Source: Dastarcus helophoroides
Lineage: Eukaryota; Arthropoda; Insecta; Coleoptera; Bothrideridae
Direction: 5' to 3'
NCBI GenBank assembly: GCA_028583605.1
Contig: CM053328.1
Location: forward strand, 29,681,578-29,745,577
Length of the DNA: 64,000 bases
Under the pieces are notes generated by a model. That model saw only the letters and a program-made list of their open reading frames with translations, ran no database searches and had not been told where the DNA came from. Every line of letters begins with the position of its first letter. The stretch's first letter is position 1. Shown one piece after another: positions 45,901 to 57,900 of the stretch. A program made the position numbers and the translations under genes.

Positions 45901-48900
45901 ATCAGTCAAATGTGCAAAAACGTGTTTTAGGAGCTCGCCTCTGGTCATTCCAGTTAGGGCGCTAGGAGTTGAGGATGAAACCAATCTTGAATGCGTGTTA
46001 AATTGCGTTAGAAAATGTACTCACCATAGATCTTCATCATCTGAAAATTAATTTTTTTATAATATCTATCATACAAGATAATATTTTTTTTTATTTCACA
46101 AAAGTTGAGTTCTACGTCATGAAATGTGAATTTCTGAATCATTAGCTGGCCATACACGAATGAATCTGATCTGCGGATTTAATTCATCCACTTTGCTCGT
46201 TACATACCAAATATGCTGCTTTTCACTAACGTACATATCTGTACACATATTAAAACCTCCAATTAAATCCGTTAGTTAAAATACTCGTCACTTTTGTTCG
46301 AATTGGACATGGCTCGCGATATGGCATGCCCCCTAAATTTTGCTGTGTTTTTGAGTGAAAGATGTCAAAGTCAAAAGAAATCAAAACCTTTAACAGCCAC
46401 TGACTGACATATTTAGTCTATGTAAGTACAAGTCTCCCAATTAGTCTGTGGCTTGGCCCTGTCCATTAACTCAAAGTTAATTCCGCTGATTTAATATGTG
46501 CCATATCCAATTCGTTACGTAATCCGCTGGTGTAGGGCCCGCTAATGATTTCAAGGTCACCTTTTAGAGTAATTCATTAGCCGGCCATAAACGAACAAAT
46601 CTGATTTGCGGATTTAATCCGTAAAGATATATCTGCGAACTTGGCTCATTGTGTACCAAATTTGATCCTTTCCCCTAACGTATATATCTATACACATATT
46701 ATAACCTCCAATTAAATTCGTCAGTTGAAAACCTTACATTTGTGGGCTAATATTCGTCACTTTTGTAGGAATTCGACTCGGCTCGCGTTATATTTGCATG
46801 CACCCGAGATTTAGCTGGTGTTATCTGGCATTTTTGAGTGAAAGATTTCAAAGTCAGAACGAATGAAAACTTTTAACAGCCACTAACTGACATAATTAGT
46901 CTGTGCAAGGTAAAGTCTGCCGATTAGTCTGTGGCTCAGCCCTGCCCATTAACAGCAAATTTAATTCCGCTGATTTGATATGTGCCATATCCAATTCGTC
47001 GCGTTGGTGTAGGGCCGGCTAATGATTTCAAGGTCACCTTTTAGAGTAATTTATTGGCTTTGGTAACTAGGGATTTTTGTATTTGGCAAATCCATCAAAG
47101 ATAAGAACAAAGCTAGTCAAAGAAGGCAATGATGGAGATTAGATTGCGCTTTACCTTTTACATCTAAACAGTTCTTCTGGATGCATATCTCAGGGTTTTG
47201 ATAATATTCTTTATACAGGGTGGGCTAGTGAAAGGACCCTTTGAAATAAAAAATTGAAAGAAAAATCAAGTATTGCAAAAAATTCAAATAACGTGAGTAG
47301 AAATTTGATTTTAAGCAATGAAAAGATCAATTTTTAAAATTATTTCTGGTAAATGGCGACCGTTGTTTTCAAAATATTCCGGTCTATTACGGAAATTTTT
47401 ACTAACTTGTCTCAGTACCGCTGATATGATGGCCCGAACTTCTTCGACTAGGGTTCTTAGGAAATTCATTAGCCGGCCATACACGAACGAATCTGATCTG
47501 CGGATTTAATCCGTGCAGATATATCTCCGCATTTGGCTCTATGTTTGCATGCACCTAAGATTTAGCTGGTGCTATCTGACATTTTTGAGTGGAAGATGTC
47601 AAAGTCAGCCACCAACTGACATATTTAGTCTGTGCAAGATAAAGTCAGCCGATTAGTCTGCGTCGTCTTTGTCCATTAACGCAAAGTTAATTCCGCTGAT
47701 TTGATATGTGCCATATCAAATTCGTCCAGTAATCCGGCAATTGATATTCCTGCCGTGTAATTAGTTGCTCTGCTCCGTCTTGTTGGAAGAAACTGTTGCC
47801 ATTAATCCTAAATCCTCGAAATTGTGGTATGAAGGAGACGTTGAGGTAAAACGCTTTGACAATGAAACGTTGTTCTCCAGTATAATGTTGCATGGTAACT
47901 AAACTTCCCACTTCGTAGACTGTGACCGCCCTTCCCTCCCTCCTCTAAGCCCCTTGTCACTAGCCTTGTCACTAGCCACCTTTAGAAAAAGGGCTTTTCA
48001 CTGCCCCACCCTGTATTATAATTCACCTAAAATAGCACAAGCAAGGCTAAATTCGCTAATTACACTTCTAATAGAAAAGGGGCTATTTGTATGTAGAGGA
48101 TATACTTCTTCCGGGATTGAACCGTGTCAAAGAACTACTAAAAGTGTTCGACGTGTCGCCACCATCGTAGGGGGCTTCTTCAGGAACAGAGAAAAAAAAA
48201 ACAATAAATAAAAAGGGAAAATTAAGGGAATATGCAAAAATGAAAGAATGAAAAGGCCAATTTCATAACATCAGAGCACGGTAGTTAGTATATCCACCAT
48301 ACCAGAGGTATGGTTCTTATCCTTTGTACCAATTTTCAATTCAAAAGAGTTTCGCCTCTGGTATGGGGGACATGGTGAGTTATCGTGGTCTGATGTTTTG
48401 AAATTAGCCTTTTCATTTTTTCATTTTTGCATATTCGCTTATATTTTCCCTTTTTATTTATTGTGTTCTTTTCTTTGTTCCTGAAGAAGCCCCCTACGAT
48501 GGTCGGCGAAACGTCGAACACTTTTAGTAGTTCTTTAACACGGTTCAATACTGGAAGAAGTATATCCTGTACTAACTCTGGCCGTGGAAGCCTCTGTTTT
48601 AAGATATATCAGGACTGCGGTTTACCTTTCCTGCTTGAAATAGTCACTTTCGTTACCAAAATCTTTAAAATCTTCATGTCATCTCTTACTTGCCACTTTA
48701 CAAAGACGATTCTGTCAAGCTACATGAAAACTGCAGCAGTAAATATTTGTCTATTATCTCAAAAAACAGATAAATTAACACGATTAGCTTGTTAGCTTTG
48801 AAAATAACACAAAATATCCAAAACTGGAAGGGCAAACGTGAAACACGAAAATAATTCTTGACCCGATGGACGTACGCTTCATCGATGATTTTCAGCATAG

Positions 48901-51900
48901 ATCTAAACGCATCTTCGTCTAACTGCTAACCTTTAACTTTCTTATTGGTAGAGTACCTTGTAGCTTCATCGGAGTTTTGTAAGATACGCTAATACACTCT
49001 AGACTAAATACTTTGATATTCTATTTTAAACACGACTAACGCACTTGCATAGTAATTTTCACGTATTTGATAAGTGCAGATGATGATGAGGTAGGGTTCA
49101 ACTTTCGTGATTAGAACTATACTATACCTTTCTTTTTTATTATTAGATTACTTACTAAACTCCTTAGCAAATTTCTCCCACAAGTCAGCTAGCGTGTATA
49201 ATTGACTTTCAGCAGCTTCCATCCTTTTGATTATATTTAGAGCAGTAAAAAGTTCCACCACATTTCCACCTTCTCTCAAGACTTCCGTACTAAGAAAAAT
49301 ATAGTTTATATATACTCATATAAAATATAGTTTATATTGGACGTTAAACTTAACAGATACAGTCAAATCTTCCTGTAACGAACCTTCATATACCAAATTC
49401 CTCCTCCGAATTTTTTTAGGGAATGTAGCATTTTAAGAAAATTTACACGTAATACTATCTCCATTTAACGAACAAGATACCTCCTTACAATGGATTTTTG
49501 AACCAAGATTTTTCAAGGTTTAATTAGTTTTAATAATGGTCTTCCCTTCAGAACAAGTTCTTAAAACCTCATGCTAATGACATTTCAAAGTTTGATTCGT
49601 TTATTATTGGCTCTCGTTCAAAATAACTAAATACTCAATGTTTAGGATACCCCATGCTAATGACATTATTTACCTGCTGGTATAAACGGGATTTTTTTAC
49701 TAGATATCTTGTGCTCAAAAAGTAAAAGTTGCAAAAAAATTTCGAAGACAAAGGCTTAGCGAAAAAGTTCAAGTGATCAGTAGTGTTGATCAGGGTTTAA
49801 AGAAAAAGGCCAACAAGTTTGGAATCCCTGCTAGCACTTTATCTACAATTCTAAAAAACCACAATTCCATTTTGAGTGCCAGTGAAAATTGGAAACCAGC
49901 GAAGAAACTAATAAAGCTTTGTGTTTTCGAAGATAACGAGAAGTTCTATTAAAGTGGATTCTCGTTATGCAAGATCAAAATGTGCCGTTATCGGGCGAAC
50001 TAATTAAAGAGCAAGCACTTAAGTTTGCTGCATCGATGGGATATTTCAAATTTCAAGCAAGAAATGGGTGGCTTGACAAATTAAAAAAAAAGACATGACA
50101 TTGTTAAAAAGGTGATTAGTGGAGACAGTGCTACCGTGAGTGACGACATTTGTGATGAATGAGAGACAAAATTAAAAAGAATTTTAGAAGACTACGAATC
50201 CAAGAATATTTCCAACGCTGACGAGATTGGCTTGTTTTTGAAACAGGACTTTAACTTTCAAAAATGATAAACGTTTTGGTGGAAAACAAAGCAAGAAACG
50301 AGTCTCAGTAATGGTTGGAACAATCATGGAGGGAAGTGAGAAGTTAAAACTTTTGATGATTGGTAAAAGCAAAAATCCGAGGCGCCTTAAAGGGAACAAA
50401 ACATTAGAGGTAGATCATGAATTCAACAAGAAAGCATGGATGACCAACAAGATTTTTGAAAATTGGCTTTTTAAACTGGATAAACGAATAGTTAAGGAAC
50501 ACAGAAAAATAGCCTTAGTTGTGGATAACTGTCCTTCGCACCCTCATTCATTAGCGCAAAAATTAAAAAACATAAAACTTGTCTTCTTCCCACCAAATCT
50601 GACTCCAAAACTTTAACCGATGGACCAAGGTGTCATAAAAAGCATAAAATGTCATTATAGGAAACGGATGATTATAAAAATTATAAACCAATTAGAAATC
50701 AATGCAAAAGTGTCAACAATAAATCTACGTGAATTCATATCAGAATTGGCCAAAGTCTGGACGGACCTTTCACAATTAAAAATTGTCTTTTGAAAGCAGG
50801 ATTTAAAGAAAATGACGGCGAATGAAACGAAGACGATCAAATACTTATCGAGTTAAAAAACAGTTGGAATAAATTAAAATCCTTTGGCAACATTACGGAA
50901 AACGTTATATTGGACGATTACCTAAATATTGAAGAAGACTTAGTTACCACGGATTACCCAACTGAGAAAGACATTTTGGATAGTAGGAAAAATAACAAGC
51001 AACAAGGAAGTAGAATATGATGAATGAAGAAGAAGAGCAATAACCAATTAAACCCACACATGAGGAGCATTTGAAATTATCCGACGGGGTTTACAGTTTG
51101 AGAACACTCATGAACTTGTTTCCAATGCGTTAAATAAGTGCGAAGTATTTTTTGAATAGCAAACATTTTCTAAATTTTCTTTTCAGACAGAAATAACAGA
51201 ATTTTTTAATTAAATTTAATTTATCTACATATGTTGTTTATATATTTTTAAATAAATGTGTGATATGGAATTTCACATGTGATTTGTGCATTTTTAAGGC
51301 TACCTCCCTATAACGAAACCTCTATATAGCGAATTTTTTTGTAGGATCTTGGAATTCGCTATAGGGAGGTTTGAATGTAGTTATGTTGTGGCACCCAATT
51401 GTCTATAGAATGTCAAACTTTTTGAAAACCGTTCATTTTTAATAAAAACAAATAATATAAAGCAACGACTACATTGCGGTGCGCATTAAAAAAAAATTAG
51501 TGAGAAAACTGCCAAGATCATTTGGACCCGCAGAGCTAGGCAAATGAAGAGAACAAGGAGTATTTACATTCGATTGGATACACTGTAGGGCGTCAACTAT
51601 CCGAAAGACGGTTATGCGAAGCGCCCCCACATTTCATTCGTTTACCCTTATCTGCCACCACCTATAAATTGTCAAAAAATATATTTATTGACTGGCAATG
51701 ACTATCGTCATCAACTAGTGGTCACGACAGAAAAGTCAAAAGTTCAACTTTTTTCGACAACCATTTTTCATGGAAATTTAGTTTTTTCCCCTAGATTTCT
51801 CTTAATTTTTTAAACAAATTTCGATTTTGTTTTCTTGGAATTTTGACTTTTCTCCACAATTTATGGAAATTGCGAGAGAAAAAAATCGACAATTTCGAGG

Positions 51901-54900
51901 ACAAAAGCGGCCCTCGGGATTGTCACTTTTGTCTGCCAACTTTACAGAAATCTAGTTTCTCCAAAAATGTCAAGTGTTTTTTTTCGAAATTTTGACTTAA
52001 CTGTCTAAAGTTATTTTTAAAGAAATTTTGATTTTACTTTCTCGTAATTTTGGCTTACTTCTACAAGATTACTTTATAGATATTTTGTGATTTGTTCAAA
52101 CTGAATTTTCTTTCAAAATTTCGATTTATTACAAACTTTTTAAAAATTTTGGTTTTTTCTCAAAATTCGAGTTTTTCTCGAAATTTTGACTTTTCCTTAA
52201 AATGCATTACGAACAAAATGTCGAGGTATTTCTTGGTATTTGAGCTTTCTCCTCAATTTTTTTTTAATAGAAATTTAAAATCAGCTTGCTCGCCATCTTT
52301 TTAAAATTTTTATGAAAATTTCGGTAATTTTTACTTCGCTTTCTTCCAAAATTTTGCTTGTTCTCTACAGACATTTTAGTGTCTTTTTAAAATTTTGACC
52401 TTCCCCAAAAATCTATTTAAAAAAATATAGTATGTATGTTGTGAGTTTTCCTATTTAGTTTTCTCTACAAAATTATTTCAATGAAATTTGGTTTTTTTAA
52501 ACTTAAATTTTTTCTTAGAAATTTTGATTTTTCTTTAAACTAGATTCAAAATATTTGATTTTTTCTCACATTTATATAAAAAAACATTTTTCCCATTCGA
52601 TCTATTTCTATTTTTTGAGAGGAAATTGTAATTTTTTTTAAATTTTATCGCAAATTCGAGTTTTTTTGAAAAGAATTTTTTTCAATTTTTCATAATTTCA
52701 TCATCAGCACCAGAAATTGTTTTTAATAATTAACACCATTTTAAGAAGCGAGACTTTTAAGCGCGTTAGTTTTAAGGTTTCCCAATTAGGAATTCGGGCA
52801 TTGAAATGAATACATTTCAAATGAAACTTATCAGGAAACCGCGCGTGTGCAATCAGCTACGAAGTTCTCAATCTGAATTCTTGATTCAGAAACCTAATCT
52901 GGAATCCGCTTGTGTGTGGTCACCCTTAGCATTTTTTAGAAGCTCAATGAAATGTAACTTACTGGTCACCTAAAACAGCTTGAGCTCCCGAAGTTATTGC
53001 CATGACATCAGTCAGATCATCCCTCAGCGTTTGTATTTCGTCAACTAATTTATTGTAGTCATCAGGATTCACGTATATACTAAAAGATGGTGCTGGCGAA
53101 GTTACATCATGCACTTCACTAATTTCAACAATATGACTTTTCTTAGTATCAGATTTGCTCCTAGCTGGGCGTGGACGTGATTCAGATCGACGTGGTTCAG
53201 ATGGATGTGGTATATGTTGTGGTTCTGGTTTTCCTGCTTTTTCTTCGACATCCTTTTCTTCTTTCTCTTTCTTTCCTTTCTTCTTTTTTTTACTACCGGA
53301 ATCGGTCGACCTCTTTTCAGATCTCTCTTTTTCGTATTTTTCCTTATTGTCCTCGGTTTCTTCCACAGACTTTTTCGGAATAGGCTTTTCGGGTTCAGTT
53401 GCTGAAATATTAATGCTCAAGCTCAGGTTCTTTTAACAATCTTGTGAAATCTTTGTTAATCTAATGCTAATGAGTTCACTGGAATAGTCACTCGAAGGAT
53501 ATATCATCACAGACAAGACAGATTTTTAAAGATAATTTGAATATTCGGGTTTGCGATTGTAAAAATAATGTGATACTGATAATTAATGATAGTAAACGTA
53601 AAAGGAGGGTACGATTTCAATTTTAGTACTTCTTTCAACTTTGATGTTAAGTCTGTTGTACTATTTATCTTGTTTATTATAAACTTGAAAATCTTACCTG
53701 TAGATTCATGTCTAATCGTAATTAAATCTGTAACATTCATTCCTTGATCAGAAGTTTTGACAGCATCATATAATTTTTTTATTTTGACACTCTCACTGCC
53801 AATAAAATCAACCCGTACGTTATTTAGCTTAAGTTCTTTGGCAATTATGTGAAGAACATAATGTAGCAGGTTAAAATTGACTATACCAGGCTAAAAACGT
53901 AAACAATTTATTGAAAATGTTAACTGCATTTATTTGAACAATTTAAGAGTGTTTCACGGATTATAGAATAAGGATAGTGCACGCCCTATATTGGCCATGT
54001 ATAAATATTTGACCGAAATGCGACTAGAAAGTGGAGTAACTCCGACTATTTCTTTTCTCTTTCTCTTCCAACAGCTGTTTAATAGCCACATTTCGTTCCT
54101 CATTGGTAGTAGAAATCCATCACCCCTGATATTACGAGAACGTACTACCTACTTCTCTAGACGCTTTTTCAACACCGTTTTCTGCGTTTGTGCACTATCC
54201 TCCTTCTATAATCCTTGGAGTGTTTTTATAAAATATCAGCCAACAGGGGGGTACAAGGAAGGTTGCATCTTTAACTCATATTAAAAAAGTCAAAATTACA
54301 TAAAACTTAAAACAGGGATGAGCAAAACGCGGGCCACCTTTCATTATTGTGCTGCCCACATAAGCTCTACTGCTTTACATAAAAATTTTAGAAAAGAAAA
54401 TATCCAACAATTTGACGAAAAAACAACTTACCATTTGAAAGAAACATATGTTGTCAAAAAACACGAAACATTTTCCATGTTTGAGAAAAGAAACCCCTTC
54501 AGATAGATGTAAATATGGCCAGGAAATTCAAAACTTAATAAACTAGTTTGAATCGAGCTTTAAAATATTATAATCCGAAGAAATTGCTCGTAGTTTCCGT
54601 ATTTTTTTCTTGGTCATTTAATATAGGAAACAGAAACAGTTCCAAATGAGCACAAATGGAATTAATAGATTTACAAAACTACTCCAATTGGAGGAACAAA
54701 TTTCACAATAAGGACATTCAACAATTCTAGTAAAATAACGTACTTGATTAGTTAGGCATGCAATGCAAATCATGAAATATTTTGAACATGAGCGTAGGCT
54801 GGATTTTCTTCAAGGGAGGGGCAACAATCATTCTGAAAAATTCACGGACAAAAAACAGAACCTTCTGACTGAGTAATGTGTATTTAAAAAGTACAGAACT

Positions 54901-57900
54901 GAGGAGATCGCATTTTCAGATTAAAGTCGAAATTCCGAAAAGCTCAATCTTAAGAAAACATCTTTCGAAGAACTTTAAATAATGTTGAAATTTCGAAGAA
55001 GTGGAAATGCAAAAAAGACGAAATTTCGAAAAGTCAGTTTTTGTTAAAAAGGTGGTACTTTCCCGAACAAGACGAATTGAGGTAAAAAAAATGCAACTTT
55101 TAAAAATATTGTCTCAGAATTTATATTTTATTTCAATTTTGCCATATTCTTGAAATTTTTCAAGAAATCTTTTTCTCAAAATTACCTAAAAATATTCTCA
55201 GATTCTTAGATTTCTATTGAAATTTCGCTCCAATTTTAAAAAAATAAACGAATTTTGTGAAAAAGTCTAAATCTTCAGAAAAAATTTAATTTTAAATGGA
55301 AATATCCGGAAACAGATAATATCGAATTTTAAGATAAATTTTGAAAAAGTTTATATTACCAGGAATCAAATTTAAAAAGTACGAAAAAACAAAGACTTTG
55401 AAAAAAATCATGGTTTTTGGCAATTTCCAGAAAAATATCGAACTTTCTAGAAAATATTTCAAATTTCTAAAAGTAATTTTAAGAAGGAAATTGGAAAAGT
55501 TGGAATTTTCGAATAAATCTTATTAAAAATAAAAACCTAACCTTTCTCAAAAACTCTAGAAATGTTAATAATTCGAAAAAGTTAACATTTTAAAAGGTCT
55601 ATTTGTGTGAAAAGACGTAATTCTTAGAAAAAGTCGAATTTTGGGAAAGAAAATCGCAATTTTTAAAGAATTTTTTTTCAAAATTTATAATTCACTAAAG
55701 ATGTTGAATTTACAAGAAATCTTTTTCTCGAAATCCTCAAAAATATTTTTCGCAACATGTTTATTAACATTTCGATCTAATTTAGAGGAAAAAGTGGACA
55801 TTTTCGAACCATAAAATCATTTGAGCTAAAAGTCGTAATTTGTTGAAAACGACAAATATTCAGAAAAACGAAAAAATTTTGAAATAAATAAATCCTTTTT
55901 GAAAAAGTCCAAAAAGTAGGTTTTGAAAAGAAAACCCAAATTTCAAAAAAGACAAATTTTGAGATACAGGCAAATTTTAGGTAAAGACCATTTTAGAAAA
56001 ATTTAAATTTTGAAAAAAAAAGACGAATTTGGCAGGAAAAGGAAAAACCTTATAGAAATATTAAATATCGGATATTGAGACAAAAATCAAGATTTCCTGA
56101 AAAAGGAGAACCTTAGGAAACCAGTCAAAAATTCTAAAAAAATCAGAATCTAAAAAGATTAACATTTTCATCTTAATGTTAGAAAAACATCGGATTTTGG
56201 AAAAAAGCGAAATTTCGAGAAACTTTGAAATGGAACAAAAATTTTGCAAGAAATCAAATTTAAAAAAAAGTTGAATTAAAAATTTTCAAAATATAAAGAA
56301 ATGGTCCAAACCCCGAGAAAAAGACAATATTACGAGAGAACTTTTGCGAAAAAGATCTAAATTTTGAGAAAAAACGTTTAATCTTAGTGAAACTTCGAAA
56401 TTTCTCAGAAAGAATAAGATTTTATCGAAAATTAGAAAAAGCAAATTTTAAGAAAAACATCGAATATTTATTTTCTCTTGACTTCTCAAGTCAGAGGAAG
56501 ACCTCAATGGGCGGCAGAAAATGTCAAATATTGTGATATACATACATCGAAATTTTGACAAACAAGTTGAAACTTTCAGAAATTTGGATTAAAAAGAGTT
56601 GAAATTTACAAAGAAATTTTCTTTTAATGTTTGTCCTTTCACAAAAATTTAAAAAAATATACTTTTATATCAAAAGATCGACCAGATTATGAGAAAAACG
56701 CAAATTTTAATAAACAAACTGAAATTTTTAGAATTAAAAAAGTGGAAATTTTCAGAAAAGTCAAATTTCGAGAAATCGCGAAATTTAAGAAAAAAAAAGC
56801 AATGAACTTTTAAATTCGAAATTTTTCCAGTCATGTTTGATAAAAGAAGTCGAATTTCATGAATAAATGCGATATTTCAAAAGAAACAGACAAATTTTGT
56901 AAAAAAAATATACGAAATTAGAGAAAAAGGTAGAAATTTCGAAAAAATGTTTTAAGGAAAGGATGGATACTGAGGAATTGGAAAATTCTCCAATTGAATA
57001 CATATAAATTTTCAGTTTGCTGCATAAACCAGAATAGGGCAGGGTGGGGCGTGCCTGAAAATTTATATGTATTCAATTCTAGTTACGCTTATGATTTTGG
57101 AAGAACTTATGTTTGCGTAATGGAAATAGTTAAAAGGGTCCACAGGTCCAGACTGAATAACGTACGACTGGAAAGTTTTGTGCGAGTTGCTGTGGCAAAT
57201 TTGGCAAAGAAGCAACTTCAAAATTCTCATTAGAGTTTAAGATTTTTTTCTCATAATAATTTCCTTTTTTTAATTTCTATTATGTATTTTAAGTTAGGTA
57301 ATTTTTTTCGGTGGAACGGACTGGTTCCATGGTTATCTTCAAAAATTGAAATACAAACCTTTGCAACCTTTGTTGTGTTTTTAATCTCTCTTGGTTTCAG
57401 GGAACAAGTTTTGTATTTCAATTTCAGGTAATTTTTTAGAGTACTTTTGTTTTTTTTTTGTTAATAGAAACTTAATAGTTAGTGTTAATCATCTAATCTA
57501 GCATTCATATTTTCCTCACATGCGGCCCGCGCAAAATTTTTAACCTTAGTAGTTGGCCCGCTGTAAAAAAAGATTGCTCATCCCTGACTTAAAACATGTT
57601 TCCTTTTTAATAGCCCCTGAAATACAACCTATACACTTCAGAAGAAGATTCCGGAATGTAGAAATCGTCAATATTCAATCGAAACTAGATCTAACAATAA
57701 GAGAGTTAATATCAATATATTTTTTTTTAAGTTTTAAGTACAACTATACTGAAGTAAATGCAATATTTTTAATAAATTTTAATCGAATAATGTATGGCAA
57801 TATTAGGCGAACCCAAAATTGTGTTGTGCGTTGTATTTGACACAAATATGAGGTAATGGCCACGATATTTGCCTTGGATAATATTTTATAATTAAAGGTT

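Noticed and set aside
45841..46024. Acceptor at TTCAAG|ATTGG for exon 6 of the DUF4795 gene
   Set aside because: Joined to the 16 nt exon 5 in the required phase it creates a TGA stop; the acceptor at CTCCTAG|CGCCC is in frame and has a better pyrimidine stretch.
53155..53436. Three overlapping plus-strand open frames
   Set aside because: They are antisense shadows of exon 3 of the DUF4795 gene.
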